From Rhynchonema sp. JSB1_4 (Eukaryota > Nematoda > Chromadorea > Monhysterida > Xyalidae), in the NCBI GenBank assembly GCA_030248065.1, contig JASAMV010001690.1, positions 1 to 64,000 of the forward strand: 64,000 nucleotides of DNA. Reading direction: 5' to 3'. Positions within the stretch are counted from its first letter, which is position 1, and every line of letters starts with the position of its first letter. A program made the position numbers and the translations under genes. The notes under the pieces are model-generated. The model saw only the letters and a program-made list of their open reading frames with translations. It did no database searches and had not been told where the DNA came from. Shown piece after piece: positions 15,225-26,500 of this stretch.

Positions 15225-18200
15225 ATGGACGAACATCAGAGAGAACCTTGGTTTGTCTCTTGCCTCTGCTCATGCACAAAATTTCGGTGGGGGCCGGTGG
15301 GGGGGGGAATGGGGAAGGAAGTCGAATCGAATCTCTGTGCTGTGGTGAATTCGTGAGAAGAGTACCGTATTTCTCCCAATTGAAGAGGAGTGCTCCTCCA
15401 ACGCTTGTTTTTTTTGCGACAAATTTGTTGTGGTCTTATTGCCAGCCACTCTGGGTCGCCCTGACGAGGGCTGTGGGTAGGGAAGTCGCCGGGAGGCGCG
15501 GTTTGACCTTTCCCACGCTCCCGCCGTCGTCATCAGGCTTATTTGTCCTCCGTGCGGTAACAACTTGGCGTGGCTATCTACCCTTCAACCTCCGGCCAAC
15601 GGGGACAATTAAAATTTTCCTAAATCCAAATACCACCCCTACCACCACATCCAACCAGACCAACACCAAACACGACCCGCAACCCCCGCCCCCCCCCCCC
15701 CCCGGCCCCCCCCCCCCCCACCGCCCCCGCCGCCCGCCCGGGGGGAAAACACACAACAACAAAAAAACCACAACACCCCCACACAACAACAAAAAAAAAA
15801 ACTCCAACGCTTGTTGTTTTAGGTTTTTACGGTACCCAGCATCCGGAAGGTTGCAAGGTACCCCTAAGGTCCGAAAAAAGGGTGTTTTTGCATGCATTAT
15901 ACTGCAAAATTGGCCAAAGAATTGGTACTTTTTTGCATCGTGGCCGAAAATTTGGTTCAAATTAGTGCTGTGGCTGGGGCTTGGGGGGAGGGGGTCCCCC
16001 CAATGGTACCCTACCCGCCCCGGCCTGGCACACTACCCCCTACCCGCCCCGCTCTGGTACCCTACCCGCCCCTTTTGTTCATCAACCCTGCTGTGAATCT
16101 TACGAACCTCACATTCACGAAATTTTAGTGGCCAGTCCAAAGTCAAAAAAAATTTGCGTGCTTCGCGCGCATTGTTGTGGTCTTTCTCGCACCCGGTGTT
16201 ATCCCCTGATTATACTTGACTAATGGGACTGAAAAACAAGAAAACACTAAAAAAATGGCCTTCAAAAATTTGCTACTATAAAATTGCTATTTTAGTAGTG
16301 ATTGCGACTGGCCGATTTTAAAATAAAAAACCCTGGTACCTGGTGAGACGTTAGTGTGCTGGTCGGCGATTCGTGTGCCTTAGGGGGCCCCTCCCTTCAG
16401 TAATTGCACTGTGCGGGGTTGTGACCGGGACCGGAGGCGTTAGAGCTATGATTTTGGTCCGGAATGCAGTGGTTTTTGGTTGAAAATGCTGGTTGACTGG
16501 CTGGTTGGCTGGCCCTGGCTGGAAAATGGAAGTCAATTTTCCAAATGTCTCAACAGGGCTTCCATGCGTACCAGTGCTGTGGCCGGGGGGAGGGTGGGGG
16601 ACCCCTTAAAGGTACAGTATCTCGACCTCTCTGGCACGGTATCTCCCCCAATTTTTCCAAAATTTCGCCCCAAAAGTACGCTTTTTTGGTCCAAAATGGC
16701 CAAAAATCGGGTTAAAACTAAAAGTGCAAAAATTTGCGCGCCCGCTTTACTGGCAGGCGAAAAAACCGGCTTTTTCCGAAAAAAACGAAAAACCGTTTTT
16801 TCCGAGACCCGAATACTTTTCCATTTATTTTTCGGTGGGTACCTTTTCGGTTTTTGACCAGAAAAATATCGGTACTTATTCCAATTTTTCCAAAAATTGT
16901 AATGCAAAACTGATGAATTTTTCGATTTCAGTGAAAAATTGGCTCGAGCACAAAAATTAACCGGCCCAAAATGGGCCAAAAAGCGTGTAAACCAAGTGTT
17001 TTCGACTGACTTCAACACTCTTCAAGAGCACTCTCGTCACTGCGAACAAATTTTGCATTGAAATTGTTATGTTTTTCGAAATTACGTTCTCAAGTACTGG
17101 AAAAGTATTTGGAAAAAACCGTTTTTTTTCATGAAAAATAAAAAACGTATCTTTATGACAGTATACGCTCCGCGAGATTTATGCACATTTTAACCAAAAA
17201 AATTGAATTCTCGCAAAAGTAGTATGGTGCAGTATCTCCTCCTAAAATTTCTTCTCCCTCTCCAAATCGGATTCCCCCATAATTCGGATACAGTACCCCG
17301 CCCGGTATATCCCCCTCTTTTTCGGCCGCAAGGTACAGTATCTCCATCTCCCCCTCAGAAGTAGCCACAGCACTGATGCGTACTGTACCCATAGGATTGG
17401 GAGAGTTCAGGGGGGATACTGCACCATACATGCTGATTTAAGTTTAATGGGGACTGCATTTTTAAAATGGGTTAAAATGTCCATAAATGAACAAATTTTG
17501 CGCTTTTGGTTAATCTTGACCGATTTTTAGCCACTTTTGCCTCAGAAGTATTCGTAGGGTAAAGATTGGGAAAAATTGGGGGAGATAGCGTACCAAGGGA
17601 CTGGAAGGGCGGGTACGTAAACTGAGCGCGGGGAGCGCATACTGTTCCAGCGAGAAGCAGACACCATACATTTGACTCTCCGGGCACAAGCGCTGATTGG
17701 GGGCAATATGGTGCAGGAAATTGTCGAGCAATTTTCAGTCCGATGCGTATTTTCGATGACATCGGTGGTGCGTTCACAATGGGCCTGGTCGGCGGTGGCG
17801 TGGTGTTCGGCGTGATTGGAATGCGAAATGCGGCCGCTGTGAGTCGTTGCGAAAAGTGTCACGAAATGTTGTTCAACTAAATACGCAACTAGCACAACTT
17901 TGCACGAATTTAATTTGCGCAGGGTCGTCGTTTCGCGAGTGCCATATCTCGTATTCGCGAACGTGCCCCGATCACCGCTGGTCAGTTCGCTGCCTGGGGT
18001 GGCATGTTCTCTGGCACTGACTGTACACTGGTGTGGGTGAGGAAGAAGGAAGATTATTGGAACTCAATCATTGCTGGTCGGTTTCTCATGTTTTACGTGC
18101 TTTCAGTCGTGCAGTTAGTCCACAGCTGGAGAGGGGCCCAGCCATCGTTTTTTTGCTACTAAACGGTAGCAATTCGCTACTAAAAATTTCCCTTTGCTAC

Positions 18201-20375
18201 TAAAAATTCGAGGTTTAGTACCAATTTGCTACCAAGACTTCAGGGTTTAGCAGCAAAAATAGGTACCATACATCTGAAGCTGAGGTATCCAAACTTTACT
18301 TTCTTCAGCGTCTCAGCCCCGAAAATACAAAAATTTTGCGCTTCGCGCATTGCTTGATTTATTGTGGTGGTCACAAGTTGCGAGCTGGTGGGCCACCAAG
18401 TAACTGTTGAACACTTCACTCACTGGTATTCGTGTTTATTGATTGTTTGGTCTTTGGCTTTTGAAACACGAATGGGTGTAACAAGAGATATCGAGCTAAA
18501 TTCTCGAGCAAAAAGCGCTGCTTGAAATTTTGCTTCATAATCACATTAAACAAAGACAAAACTGAAGCCATTTGCTTGTGTTTGTCAACCCTACAGTGGA
18601 TCTTACGAACCTCACGTTCACGGATTATAGGTGGCCAGACTGAAGCCAAAAAAATTAGCGCGGTCCGCGCGCATTGTTCTTGTCTGTCTCGCACCTGTCT
18701 TGTCCCCTGATTATACTTGACTAATGGGGCTCAAAAACCAGAAAACGCCAAAAAATGGCCTTCAAAATTTTGCTGCTAAAAATTGCCATTTCAGTAGCAA
18801 TTGCAACCATACTAGCGAATTTTGAAATAAAAAACCCTGGGTCCAGCTCGGTAGTCATAGACAGTGTAGTTCGTGGGACCTGGGGGGAGGGGATCCCCCT
18901 CGGGTACGTCTGTTCCCCCTCCATGGTACGCCTGCCCCACTGTTCCCCCTCCGGGTACGTCTGCTCCCCCAATTTTTGCTTAAAATAGGCAAATTTAGGC
19001 TTAAAATTTGGCATTTTTGTAGGTCAATGTCGTCAATAATCGCCAAAATAACCTTTTCATGAGATTTTTTCCAAAAAGGGGCAAAAATGAGTCAAATTTT
19101 CGACCTCAAAAAATCACTTTTCTCCAAATTTGGGTCCTCCCCCCGGGTGGGTACGTCTGTTCCCCCTCCGAAAAAAGGGTACCGCCTGTTCCCCCTCCGG
19201 ACCAGGAACTACACTGGTAATAGATAACTGGCCGTGTATGCCAATTTGGGGGTCCAGAGGTCAAAGTTAAAAAGGGTTTAAAATTAGGTTGTTAAAATAT
19301 GTGAAAACATTTTTTGGTTATGTAGACACGGATATTATACCTGGGTTTGGAGAGGGCGGGCGTAGTGTCGGTATCGGGTGGTATGCCGATAGCCGATACG
19401 TACATATGACATGCCGGTACCCGATAGCCGATAGTTCATAAAAAGCCGATACCCGATATTTTGAAAATAATCCGATACCCGATCACGCCAAAATATCAAT
19501 AAAAACATCGCTTTTTTACAGCAAAAATGAGGTTTTTGGCAAACCCCGCGCAGGACATTTTGAGATAGCCACTGAGTACTGCGTACCTGCCCTTGACAGA
19601 CAGCAATTATAAACTTCACATTTTAGGTGGACTTACTGGTGCTGCGTTGACTGCTCGTGCTGGCCCAAATGCCATGATATTCTCTGGTCTCATCGGTCAG
19701 TCTTTTTTAAATTATCTTTGATAATTCGTTTAACACATAATACACTCTTGCCAACCTTGTATTTCCAGGTGCCATGATGTTGGGTATGATTGAAGGTGTC
19801 GGTGTTTGGATGAACAAGATGAGCGCTCCTCAATTCGATCCAAGTTTGTGCCGCTCACAGCTCATTTACTACTTCATTCAACAAAATGTTCACTTTGATA
19901 AAAAAATGCCTAACCTGATTGCTGTCCGAATTGTGGGTGCAATTTCCACCTGGAATTCCGTTTTGTAGAAAAACAGGACTTTCTGGGTGCAAACTGCGCC
20001 GAACTCACAATCTTCAGACGCAAACAAAAATTCAAAGAGCAAATTGGCATCCGAAAGGCCTTATTTTTGTCAGATCAGCAAATAATGGTCGAGGATCCGA
20101 GCATTCTGCCCCAAAAGCCTTCGCATTCTGACGGCGGTCCATCGCTCCGTTCGATGGACATGTTCGGCATCACTCCGATGGAGGGCGGAGAACTGGCCAA
20201 AGAGCCCGAATTCACCACTTTTGGCCCATCTTCATCAATGTCTACCATACCATCGGACGCTGCGGCATCTGTTAATCCACCTGCTGCTTCCTCAACGACC
20301 AACTCATCGTCTGCGACCGGCAGTGGGTCACAGTCTTGGTCGAGTTATCTGTTCGGCAGCAAAATTAACGCCTGA
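15225..20375 (+). CDS. TIM17: Mitochondrial import inner membrane translocase subunit TIM17
   Basis: Core subunit of the TIM23 presequence translocase in the mitochondrial inner membrane. Six exons: 15225-15250, 17739-17838, 17923-18076, 19627-19695, 19769-19843 and 20074-20375, giving 241 aa with all phases consistent. The 26-nt first exon encodes MDEHQREP and two bases of Cys9. Joining it to exon 2 restores REPCP, then DDIGGAFTMG. RxRERAP and AAWGGMFSGTDC follow. Cys9 and Cys76 match the conserved disulfide pair of TIM17. Four membrane segments fit the family. Human TIM17 is about 171 aa; the extra about 100 residues are a Ser/Pro-rich C-terminal extension encoded mostly by exon 6, ending SYLFGSKINA. 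The GTCGGT donor after exon 3 is weak. Intron 1 holds a hAT-like MITE. Confidence 0.95.
15362..15838. repeat. C-rich and repeat tract in TIM17 intron 1
   Basis: GTACCGTATTTCTCCC near 15362 and TTAGGTTTTTACGGTAC ending near 15833 may be degenerate ends of one element (GTACCGTA shared). CAACGCTTG occurs near both ends. A long C-run with ACAACAAC units lies at 15675-15800. Confidence 0.45.
16081..16340. repeat. Dispersed repeat, copy 1 (paired with 18585-18845)
   Basis: TCTTACGAACCTCAC, CCCTGATTATACTTGACTAA and AAATAAAAAACCCTGG appear in the same order and spacing at 18585-18845. Both copies lie within TIM17 introns, in direct orientation. Confidence 0.8.
16572..17375. mobile_element. hAT-like non-autonomous element, 804 bp
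   Basis: Ends CAGTGCTGTGGC and AGCCACAGCACTG with a perfect 8-bp duplication ATGCGTAC (16564-16571 and 17376-17383). The interior has paired GGTACAGTATCTCC motifs and no transposase. It sits in TIM17 intron 1. Confidence 0.88.
18121..18850. mobile_element. Composite repeat in TIM17 intron 2
   Basis: Left side CAGCTGGAGAGGGGCCCAGC and right side CCCTGGGTCCAGCTCGG are imperfect inverted ends. Inside are TTTGCTACTAAA units and the 18585-18845 dispersed repeat. No target duplication is evident. Confidence 0.45.
18862..19216. mobile_element. hAT-like MITE in TIM17 intron 2
   Basis: Ends CAGTGTAGTTCGTGG and CCAGGAACTACACTG with flanks GTCATAGA (18854-18861) and GTAATAGA (19217-19224), 7 of 8 matching. 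The interior has GTACGTCTGTTCCCCCTCC repeats shared with 13.8-14.0 kb. Confidence 0.75.
19360..19490. repeat. Short tandem CCGATACCCGATA array
   Basis: Irregular CCGATA/CCCGATA units in the last part of TIM17 intron 2, resembling the CGGATACC array inside the element at 9154-9577. Confidence 0.6.
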
Positions 20376-22227
20376 GATGATGTGATGCGTCAGCCAAATT
20401 ATTAGAACAATTGAGACGGTGACATTGATAGTTTTTCTCATATCCTTTCGCAATTTGTTAGTTGATGGGAATTGTGCGGGTTTGTTCGTTCTGCACAGTT
20501 TTTCGTCGTTCTCTGATGTATTTGGATTCCCAACGCTGATTTTTAGAAATCATTGTGGAAAAGCGAATCAAAGTCAGCCACTGTGCCTAACTGTAGTTGT
20601 TGTGTTATGTTTTCTCTAGTTGCTCGATTGATCTGTTTCTTCTGATGTTTCGACTTGCATGTTCTGGAGAGAAAATTCCGACACCTGAGATGGCAGGCAA
20701 CTTTGAGCCTTGCAGGCAACACAACAGCAGTAAAAAATTTTACTTGTGGTTTCTCACCATTAAATAATAATTCGGATTCCTTCTCTCCACTACTTGTTCC
20801 ACTCTCCACTCCACTAGTCTGTCACCATTGTTATGCTTGGTTTGTTTTCAAAGCGTTTGTTGAGTGATTGATGCTACCTACAGTCCACTCTCTTTATATT
20901 GACATGATCGGGACCGGCCTTTTTCAATCACATCGAAGATTATCCACTATGTGGAGTTGTGATCAGGAGGTTAATGACACTTGACAGACCGAACTGCGAA
21001 CTGGCGTCAAACATATCCATTATGCAGAGTGTTCGACTATAAAGGATGTCACAGTGGACTGGATAGACTGTATTGCAGCGCTGAACATGGCGGACAGTTT
21101 AGCATTTTGTTCATTTCATGGCAAACCCGTGTAGTGGCTTCTGCGTTTGTAAGACTGTAAGAGCGCTATTTTTTCATTAATTTTTCAACTGATTATGCGA
21201 CGCTAGTCATCTTAGTGCGACCACCGATGCGATGAGTGAAGCAGAGTTTCTAGTGTCCATACATACATTGTTCATACAAGTGTTGCTCATACACTAAATT
21301 GAAGGTTGGACTCCTTGTGTATCAATAAATTGAAAATTTTTTTTGGAGTCCCTGGACTAAACGCCACATGCAGAAAAACCGGCTATGTTATTTGTGCTAA
21401 ATTGTAATGATGGTAGGTTCGGGCGGTAGCTGAAATAAACAGACTATGCAGACCAAACGGAAGTCTCATATTCCGCCACCGTTTTACCCTTCGTCGAACC
21501 CAAGAAATCATTACATCTTCACGTTTTGTTCCAGTTTTTTGCATTTGACCTTGAACAACTAATCAATACGAGCGGCCGAAGCCTGTGTGTGATGTCTCTG
21601 TTATTACGCTGACAACGCAAATGTACTTTTTTCGATTAAATTCCCCTCGTAAAAACCAGTCAATTTTTATTACAGTAATTAGTTTATGGTATGCGCACTA
21701 AAGCATGCCCGTTTATGCTAATGAATTAGGTGAGTGACTGTGCCGGGAACAGAGATGAAGACGCTGTAGCGAAGTGTAAATAAGACCAGGTTTGCCAACA
21801 AAGCTATGTACATGAGGGTTTTATTTTAATTAGACGAGGATTTATTTGTGTATAATACCTGCTGTGGGCGCCTCAAAAACGCGACCACATCGATCTGTGG
21901 TTTTGGCTCGTGTTGCAAGACCATGTGCTGCACGCCCGAGCCTCTTCAGTTCTCAGTAGCAAGTTGAAACTGATGTCATTGGCCTGATGCTTCTACTCAC
22001 CATTATCATGAAACATCAGCACGGGCATGGTCACAACAACCACTTTGATTCATGGATGTGTGATCATCCCCCTCTCGTCGAAGTCACGCATTTGGGGGGT
22101 TCCCCACCCCCAAACCATCCAGCAGCCTCAAATTTTTGGAATCGAATGTTTTCGACATGTCTTTCCCACCTATCAAGTGTCTACTTAGCGCACAGGACTG
22201 GTTGGCGCGCTTGTGCAAGGTGCGATC
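20376..22227. other. TIM17 3' region and intergenic spacer
   Basis: No coding exon recognised. A possible polyadenylation signal AATAAA is at 21324-21329. A palindromic element lies at 20881-21061. TGAAACATCA occurs at 22009-22018, upstream of the SLC18-like first exon. Confidence 0.5.
20881..21061. mobile_element. Tigger/pogo-like MITE, 181 bp
   Basis: Left end CAGTCCACTCTCTTTATA and right end TATAAAGGATGTCACAGTGGACTG are imperfect inverted ends of the pogo/Tigger type. A related single end, CAGTCCACCACCCTCTTTAT, occurs at 23046 inside the next gene's intron. The family assignment is an inference from the end sequence. Confidence 0.5.
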
Positions 22228-25200
22228 ATGACACTGGACCGTTTCAAATGCGTGCTTGTGCTGACCGCTTCTTGGGCAAGTCTCTCCAGCAGCATATTGC
22301 TCTTTGCACCCACCAGCTTCATGCCGTCCTACTTTCGAGAGCACAACGTTTACGCGAAGCTGATCGGCGATAATGGAACTGTGAGTTGAAATCTTTATTC
22401 CGCGACTTTTCAGGCTCAGTTTTGCAGTCCCGGCAGATTCAGGCCCAATACTAACGTGTGTTTGGTGAAGGTTATTATGTTAATGTCATCATGGCGACAT
22501 TGAATTTTATGTAAATGCGAATCAAACTTGGTGATCAGTCCGGCCCCGCTGTGCATGACCCACAGAGTCACCCACAGGCAAGCCAAACTTGCTTTCATAC
22601 ACGCCTTCGTGTATGTATGTGATTGTTTTTGTTTCATACGTCTGCAATATTTATGTGATCTCATCTCTGCAACATTATGTCGAACTGGGTGGTGTTGCAG
22701 AAGCAGAGATGGATGTTTTATTCAAAAATAACAGCGCTGCAATGAGTACCGATCACCAAGTTTGGTTCTCCCTTTACCATTCAGGTGATTTATGAGCACG
22801 AAAACATCTGGAACGGTCTGTACGGCAATCTGCACTATGTGAGTGTCACGTTGGTGCTTCCGATCACCAGCTTGGCAGTAGCACGTCTCGGCTCAATCCA
22901 GCTGCTCCTGGCGTCAACCGTGTTCTGCACTTTGATGACGACCTCACAGGCCTTTGTACTGGGCTATTGGCCGCTGCTTGCGTTCAGCACAATACAGGTA
23001 TGAACAGCACGTCGGGATCACACACAGAACAACTATTTGGCACAGTGCAGTCCACCACCCTCTTTATAGTGACGTGATCGATACGGGCCCCGTTATTTTC
23101 GGTTTGTTTGTTTGGCTGGTTGCCAAGTGAGAGGATGCCTTGGTTGGTCTTGAGCTGAAGATATCAACAGTTTTTTGGCGCAATTAATCGGGTTTCACCA
23201 TAGATCGAGCAGGCTCACGGAAACGGGTCCACTTTCGCAACAAGACAAGACAACGTAGACATCCGGACGTTGGAGAGAGTTCGCCGTATTGGGTGTGCTC
23301 GAAGGCACACTCAGGTAGACCTCTCGCGTTTGTACCCGTTATTTTCGGTCACTCTGACGAGTATTCACCACAAAGGTGGTGTATGTACCTACACATTGTT
23401 CTTGCACTGCTCTGTATTATACGTACCGGAGAATGAAAAAATATGTAATCCCCCTAATGGGAGGATTTTCCGAATGTAAGTCCCATCTATGGTCACTTTC
23501 AGCGATGTTTCATACAGAGTGGGGGCTCTTTTTGGTCCAGCGTACGTTTCGGTCAGCAGTACTTTTCGGTCCATGTCACCTTTCGATCCAGGTGCTTTTT
23601 GGTCCACAAATATTTCGGTCCAGGTACTTTTCGGACCAGGTACGATTCGGTCCAGGTACATTTCGGTCCACGAACCTTTCGGTCCAGGTTCGTTTCGGTC
23701 CATGCACCTTTCGGTCCACCACAATTATTTGAGTCCCTGGTTCAAAGTACGTTGCAAATGAAAAGGACATCGATAATCAGTACCGCATGATCAAAAAATC
23801 GCTTTCCATAGTAAGGGGCCGCGGATGCATTACCCATGCGCACCCAGCTCGTTGCTTATGTTGTCTCGTTGATACATTAAGCTTGTATGGCTTGTTCAGG
23901 GATAGGCTCAGGCGTACACTTGTCGTGAGGCTTAGGCTTGTTGGGGTTTCTGAACCTCACCCGCCTCACATCACGTCACACGTATCAATACTCTGAGTGT
24001 AAGCCTTAGCCTAAGCCTAAGCTTAAAAAAGTGTACGCCTAAGCCCATCCCTGAACAAGCCGTGCAAGCTTGATGTTTCGACGAGGCGACATAAGCATGG
24101 GTAATGCATCCGCGGCCCTTTACTATGGAAAGCGATTTTTTGATCATGCGGTACTGAATATCGGTGTCCTTTTCATTTGCAGCGTACTTTGAACCAGGGA
24201 CTCAAATAATTGTGGTGGACCGAAAAAGCGCATGGACCGAAACGAACCTGGACCGAAAGGTTCGTGGACCGAAATGTACCTGGACCGAATCGTACCTGGT
24301 CCGAAAAGTACCGCTGGACCGAAACGTTTGTGGACCGAAAAGCACCTGGACCGAAATGTGACATGGACCGAAGAGTACTGTGAACCGAAAAGTACGCTGG
24401 GCCGAAAAGATACGGAATCTTTTGAAGACTATAACTTGCTAAAATCTCAAACCCGACAGGCGTCCCAAATAAGCCCCTAGATGGGCATATTTGGCATTCT
24501 TCGGTACGTTCGGTGGTGATTCAGACTTTGGGTGGAATTTTCGAAACGGTGTAAAGGTCAGTTGGGCATAAAGGTCGGTGTAAAGTTCGGTCGAAAGCTC
24601 GGTCGGCGTAGCTCGGTGTAAACGTGAAACATTGCCTGTTATTAACGTGGAATGTTTCAAGTTTACACCGAGGTCTATCACACTGAGCTGTCGACCGAGC
24701 TTTCCACCGACCTTTACACCCAACTGATCTTTACACCGTTTCGAAAATATCACCCTTTGACAAATGGTTCGGACTGACATACGCAATGCCTAGGCCATGT
24801 CTTCGAAACATGTAGGGGATAGCAGAGATATGGATCGACGTTTGCGACAACACAATGATCGCCAAATATTCGTCTTCGGTACGCGAGCGCTCGTTGATGC
24901 TTGGGGCATTGCGTGGCTGCATACAGACGGGCACCGAAATCGGCCCGTTTATCGGGGGAGCACTGTACACCAACACTGGCGATAAACAGTGGCCTTTCGG
25001 CACAGTTGCAATTGCAAGTGGATTGTCCGTCGTTTTGACCCTGTGGCTGACTGTTGAAGCGAGACATCGGGCAGGGACTACCAAACACGGTCAGTGTACT
25101 GCAGTTTATGCCGATACAAAATAGTAGAGTTTACACGCATATTTAGCGTGCCTGAATTTGACCAGAAACACAAACTCGATTCAGACCCGAAATCGTCGTC

Positions 25201-26198
25201 GGCTAGCCAGAATCCATCAGTGCCGTGGTGCGCCCTGTTACGAGACCAACGCATCATGTGCTGTATCGGTGCCGTGTCAGTGGCATCGGTGACATACTCC
25301 ACAACACTGCCAATGCTCGCCGTCTGGCTAATGGTAGGGTGATGTTTCATTGATTCTATGAACATGTTGCAATCGCACATATGCATTTCGGTACGTTTGC
25401 GCAGGATACGATCCCCAATATCACAGAGTTAGCCATCGGCTTCGTCACCCTGATTGCATTGCCCGTCTATCTACTCGGCGTGTGCACAGCGTTGGCACTC
25501 ATCGAAATCGCACCACCCTACCTCACTCTCTACTCTGCAATCGGACTCACTGTGTCCGGCGTGTCATTAACGCTCATGGTATCCGTGTCAGGTTTGACTT
25601 GATGTTTTATACATGTTCCTATAAGCATCCAATATGTGACCTCCGTCGCTGCAAAACTCTTCTTTGTGCGCAAAAATTGATGTTGTATGATTTGGGTTCC
25701 TACCGGATAACACGTAAGAAATTGTAAAGTGTTCTATTTCAGCCGGTGTGTACACGGTGGTATGTGTACTGTTCGGAGGCCTGGCGTTCGGCAAAGCCAT
25801 CCTTTTCCACTGTATTTATCTCTGGCTCGTTGAAGCTGTTGAATCGAATGAAACCTGTCGTCAACACGACTTTGAAGTAGCTTACTCAAGGGTATGTTGT
25901 GTGCAAAAACAACTAAACTTTTGAAAAAAAAACTTCACACTCTTTTTCTCAACTGAGTACTTTTTCACAGGCTTTCTCGCTGTGCGTCTTTTTGAAGTAC
26001 ATCGTCTGGCTGATCGGTGGCCTGTCCAGTGGTTACATTGTTGAAGCGACTGGGTTCCCCGTTCTCTGTTACATCGTGGTCGCAATGCACTTACTTGCCG
26101 CGCTCATGGTGTTGGCGCTATTGCCGCTCAGGATTGAAACATCATTGGACTGTTCAGTGGACGAGTGCCAACCGTTATTGGCTGACCATCACCAGTGA
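22228..26198 (+). CDS. SLC18/VMAT-like major facilitator transporter
   Basis: Seven exons: 22228-22380, 22785-22997, 24816-25089, about 25128-25333, 25405-25591, 25743-25891 and 25971-26198, giving about 469 aa of 12-helix MFS type. SLC18 proteins exchange protons for amines or acetylcholine into vesicles. Support: motif C GTEIGPFIGG (161-170) in helix 5, ALLRDQRIM opening the second half as ALLKDPYIL does in VMAT, and a SLSSGYIVEATGFPVL helix matching the VMAT helix 11 region. Helix 1 reads TASWASLSSSI, without the Asp that VMAT uses for substrate (LLLDNMLL), so amine transport is doubtful. Start chosen at MTLDRFKC; an upstream acceptor at 22193 is an alternative. The short intron before exon 4 (25090-25127) is uncertain. 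Polyadenylation signal AATAAA at 26338-26343. Confidence 0.75.
23526..24409. mobile_element. Long palindromic element with GGTCCAGGTAC-repeat arms
   Basis: An 884-bp near-palindrome in the SLC18-like intron 2. The outer arms are tandem units of about 21 bases (TTTCGGTCCAGGTAC type) facing inverse units (GTACCTGGACCGAAA type). Inner arms are long and well matched, for example CTATGGAAAGCGATTTTTTG against its complement. The loop near 23880-24060 contains AGCCTAAGCC-type repeats. No coding capacity. Confidence 0.8.
24530..24755. mobile_element. MITE, GGGTGATATTTTCGAAACGG family, copy 1
   Basis: 226-bp inverted-repeat element: GGGTGGAATTTTCGAAACGG at the left, CCGTTTCGAAAATATCACCC at the right, then GGTGTAAAGGTC units. 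TTT flanks both sides, suggesting a 3-bp target duplication. Nearly identical to 44225-44450. It ends about 60 bp before SLC18-like exon 3. Confidence 0.8.
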
Positions 26199-26500
26199 AG
26201 AGAATAATTGATTATTATTAATTGACTATTATAGATTTTTTTGGGACCGAACCAATTCAAGACAATACCTTAGCAACGCTTATAAACTGTATGTTTCTGT
26301 GTGCTTGCTGATGCAGCAAAAATCGAACTTACATTGGAATAAAAGCGAAGTAAAAGCCAAACCGGGCTTATGGCAAATTAATCAGCTTTGAACAGCATCC
26401 AGCAATTATTGAGTTTGGCAAATTTCGACAAAACAGTCTCAAGTGAAAAGGTTTGAATTGCGCGCGCAAATATTGCGCAGGCGATTGACTCAACAGTAAC

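Noticed and set aside
15092..16096. 334-residue plus frame
   Set aside because: Covers the true TIM17 first exon in a different frame and then poly-C and repeat DNA.
16533..17018. 161-residue minus frame
   Set aside because: Lies inside the hAT-like element 16572-17375. The sequence is AT/GC-poor repeat without transposase motifs.
23376..23790. Repeats of about 21 bp considered as a CRISPR array
   Set aside because: Eukaryotic context, no spacers of constant length, and the units form one arm of an inverted-repeat element.
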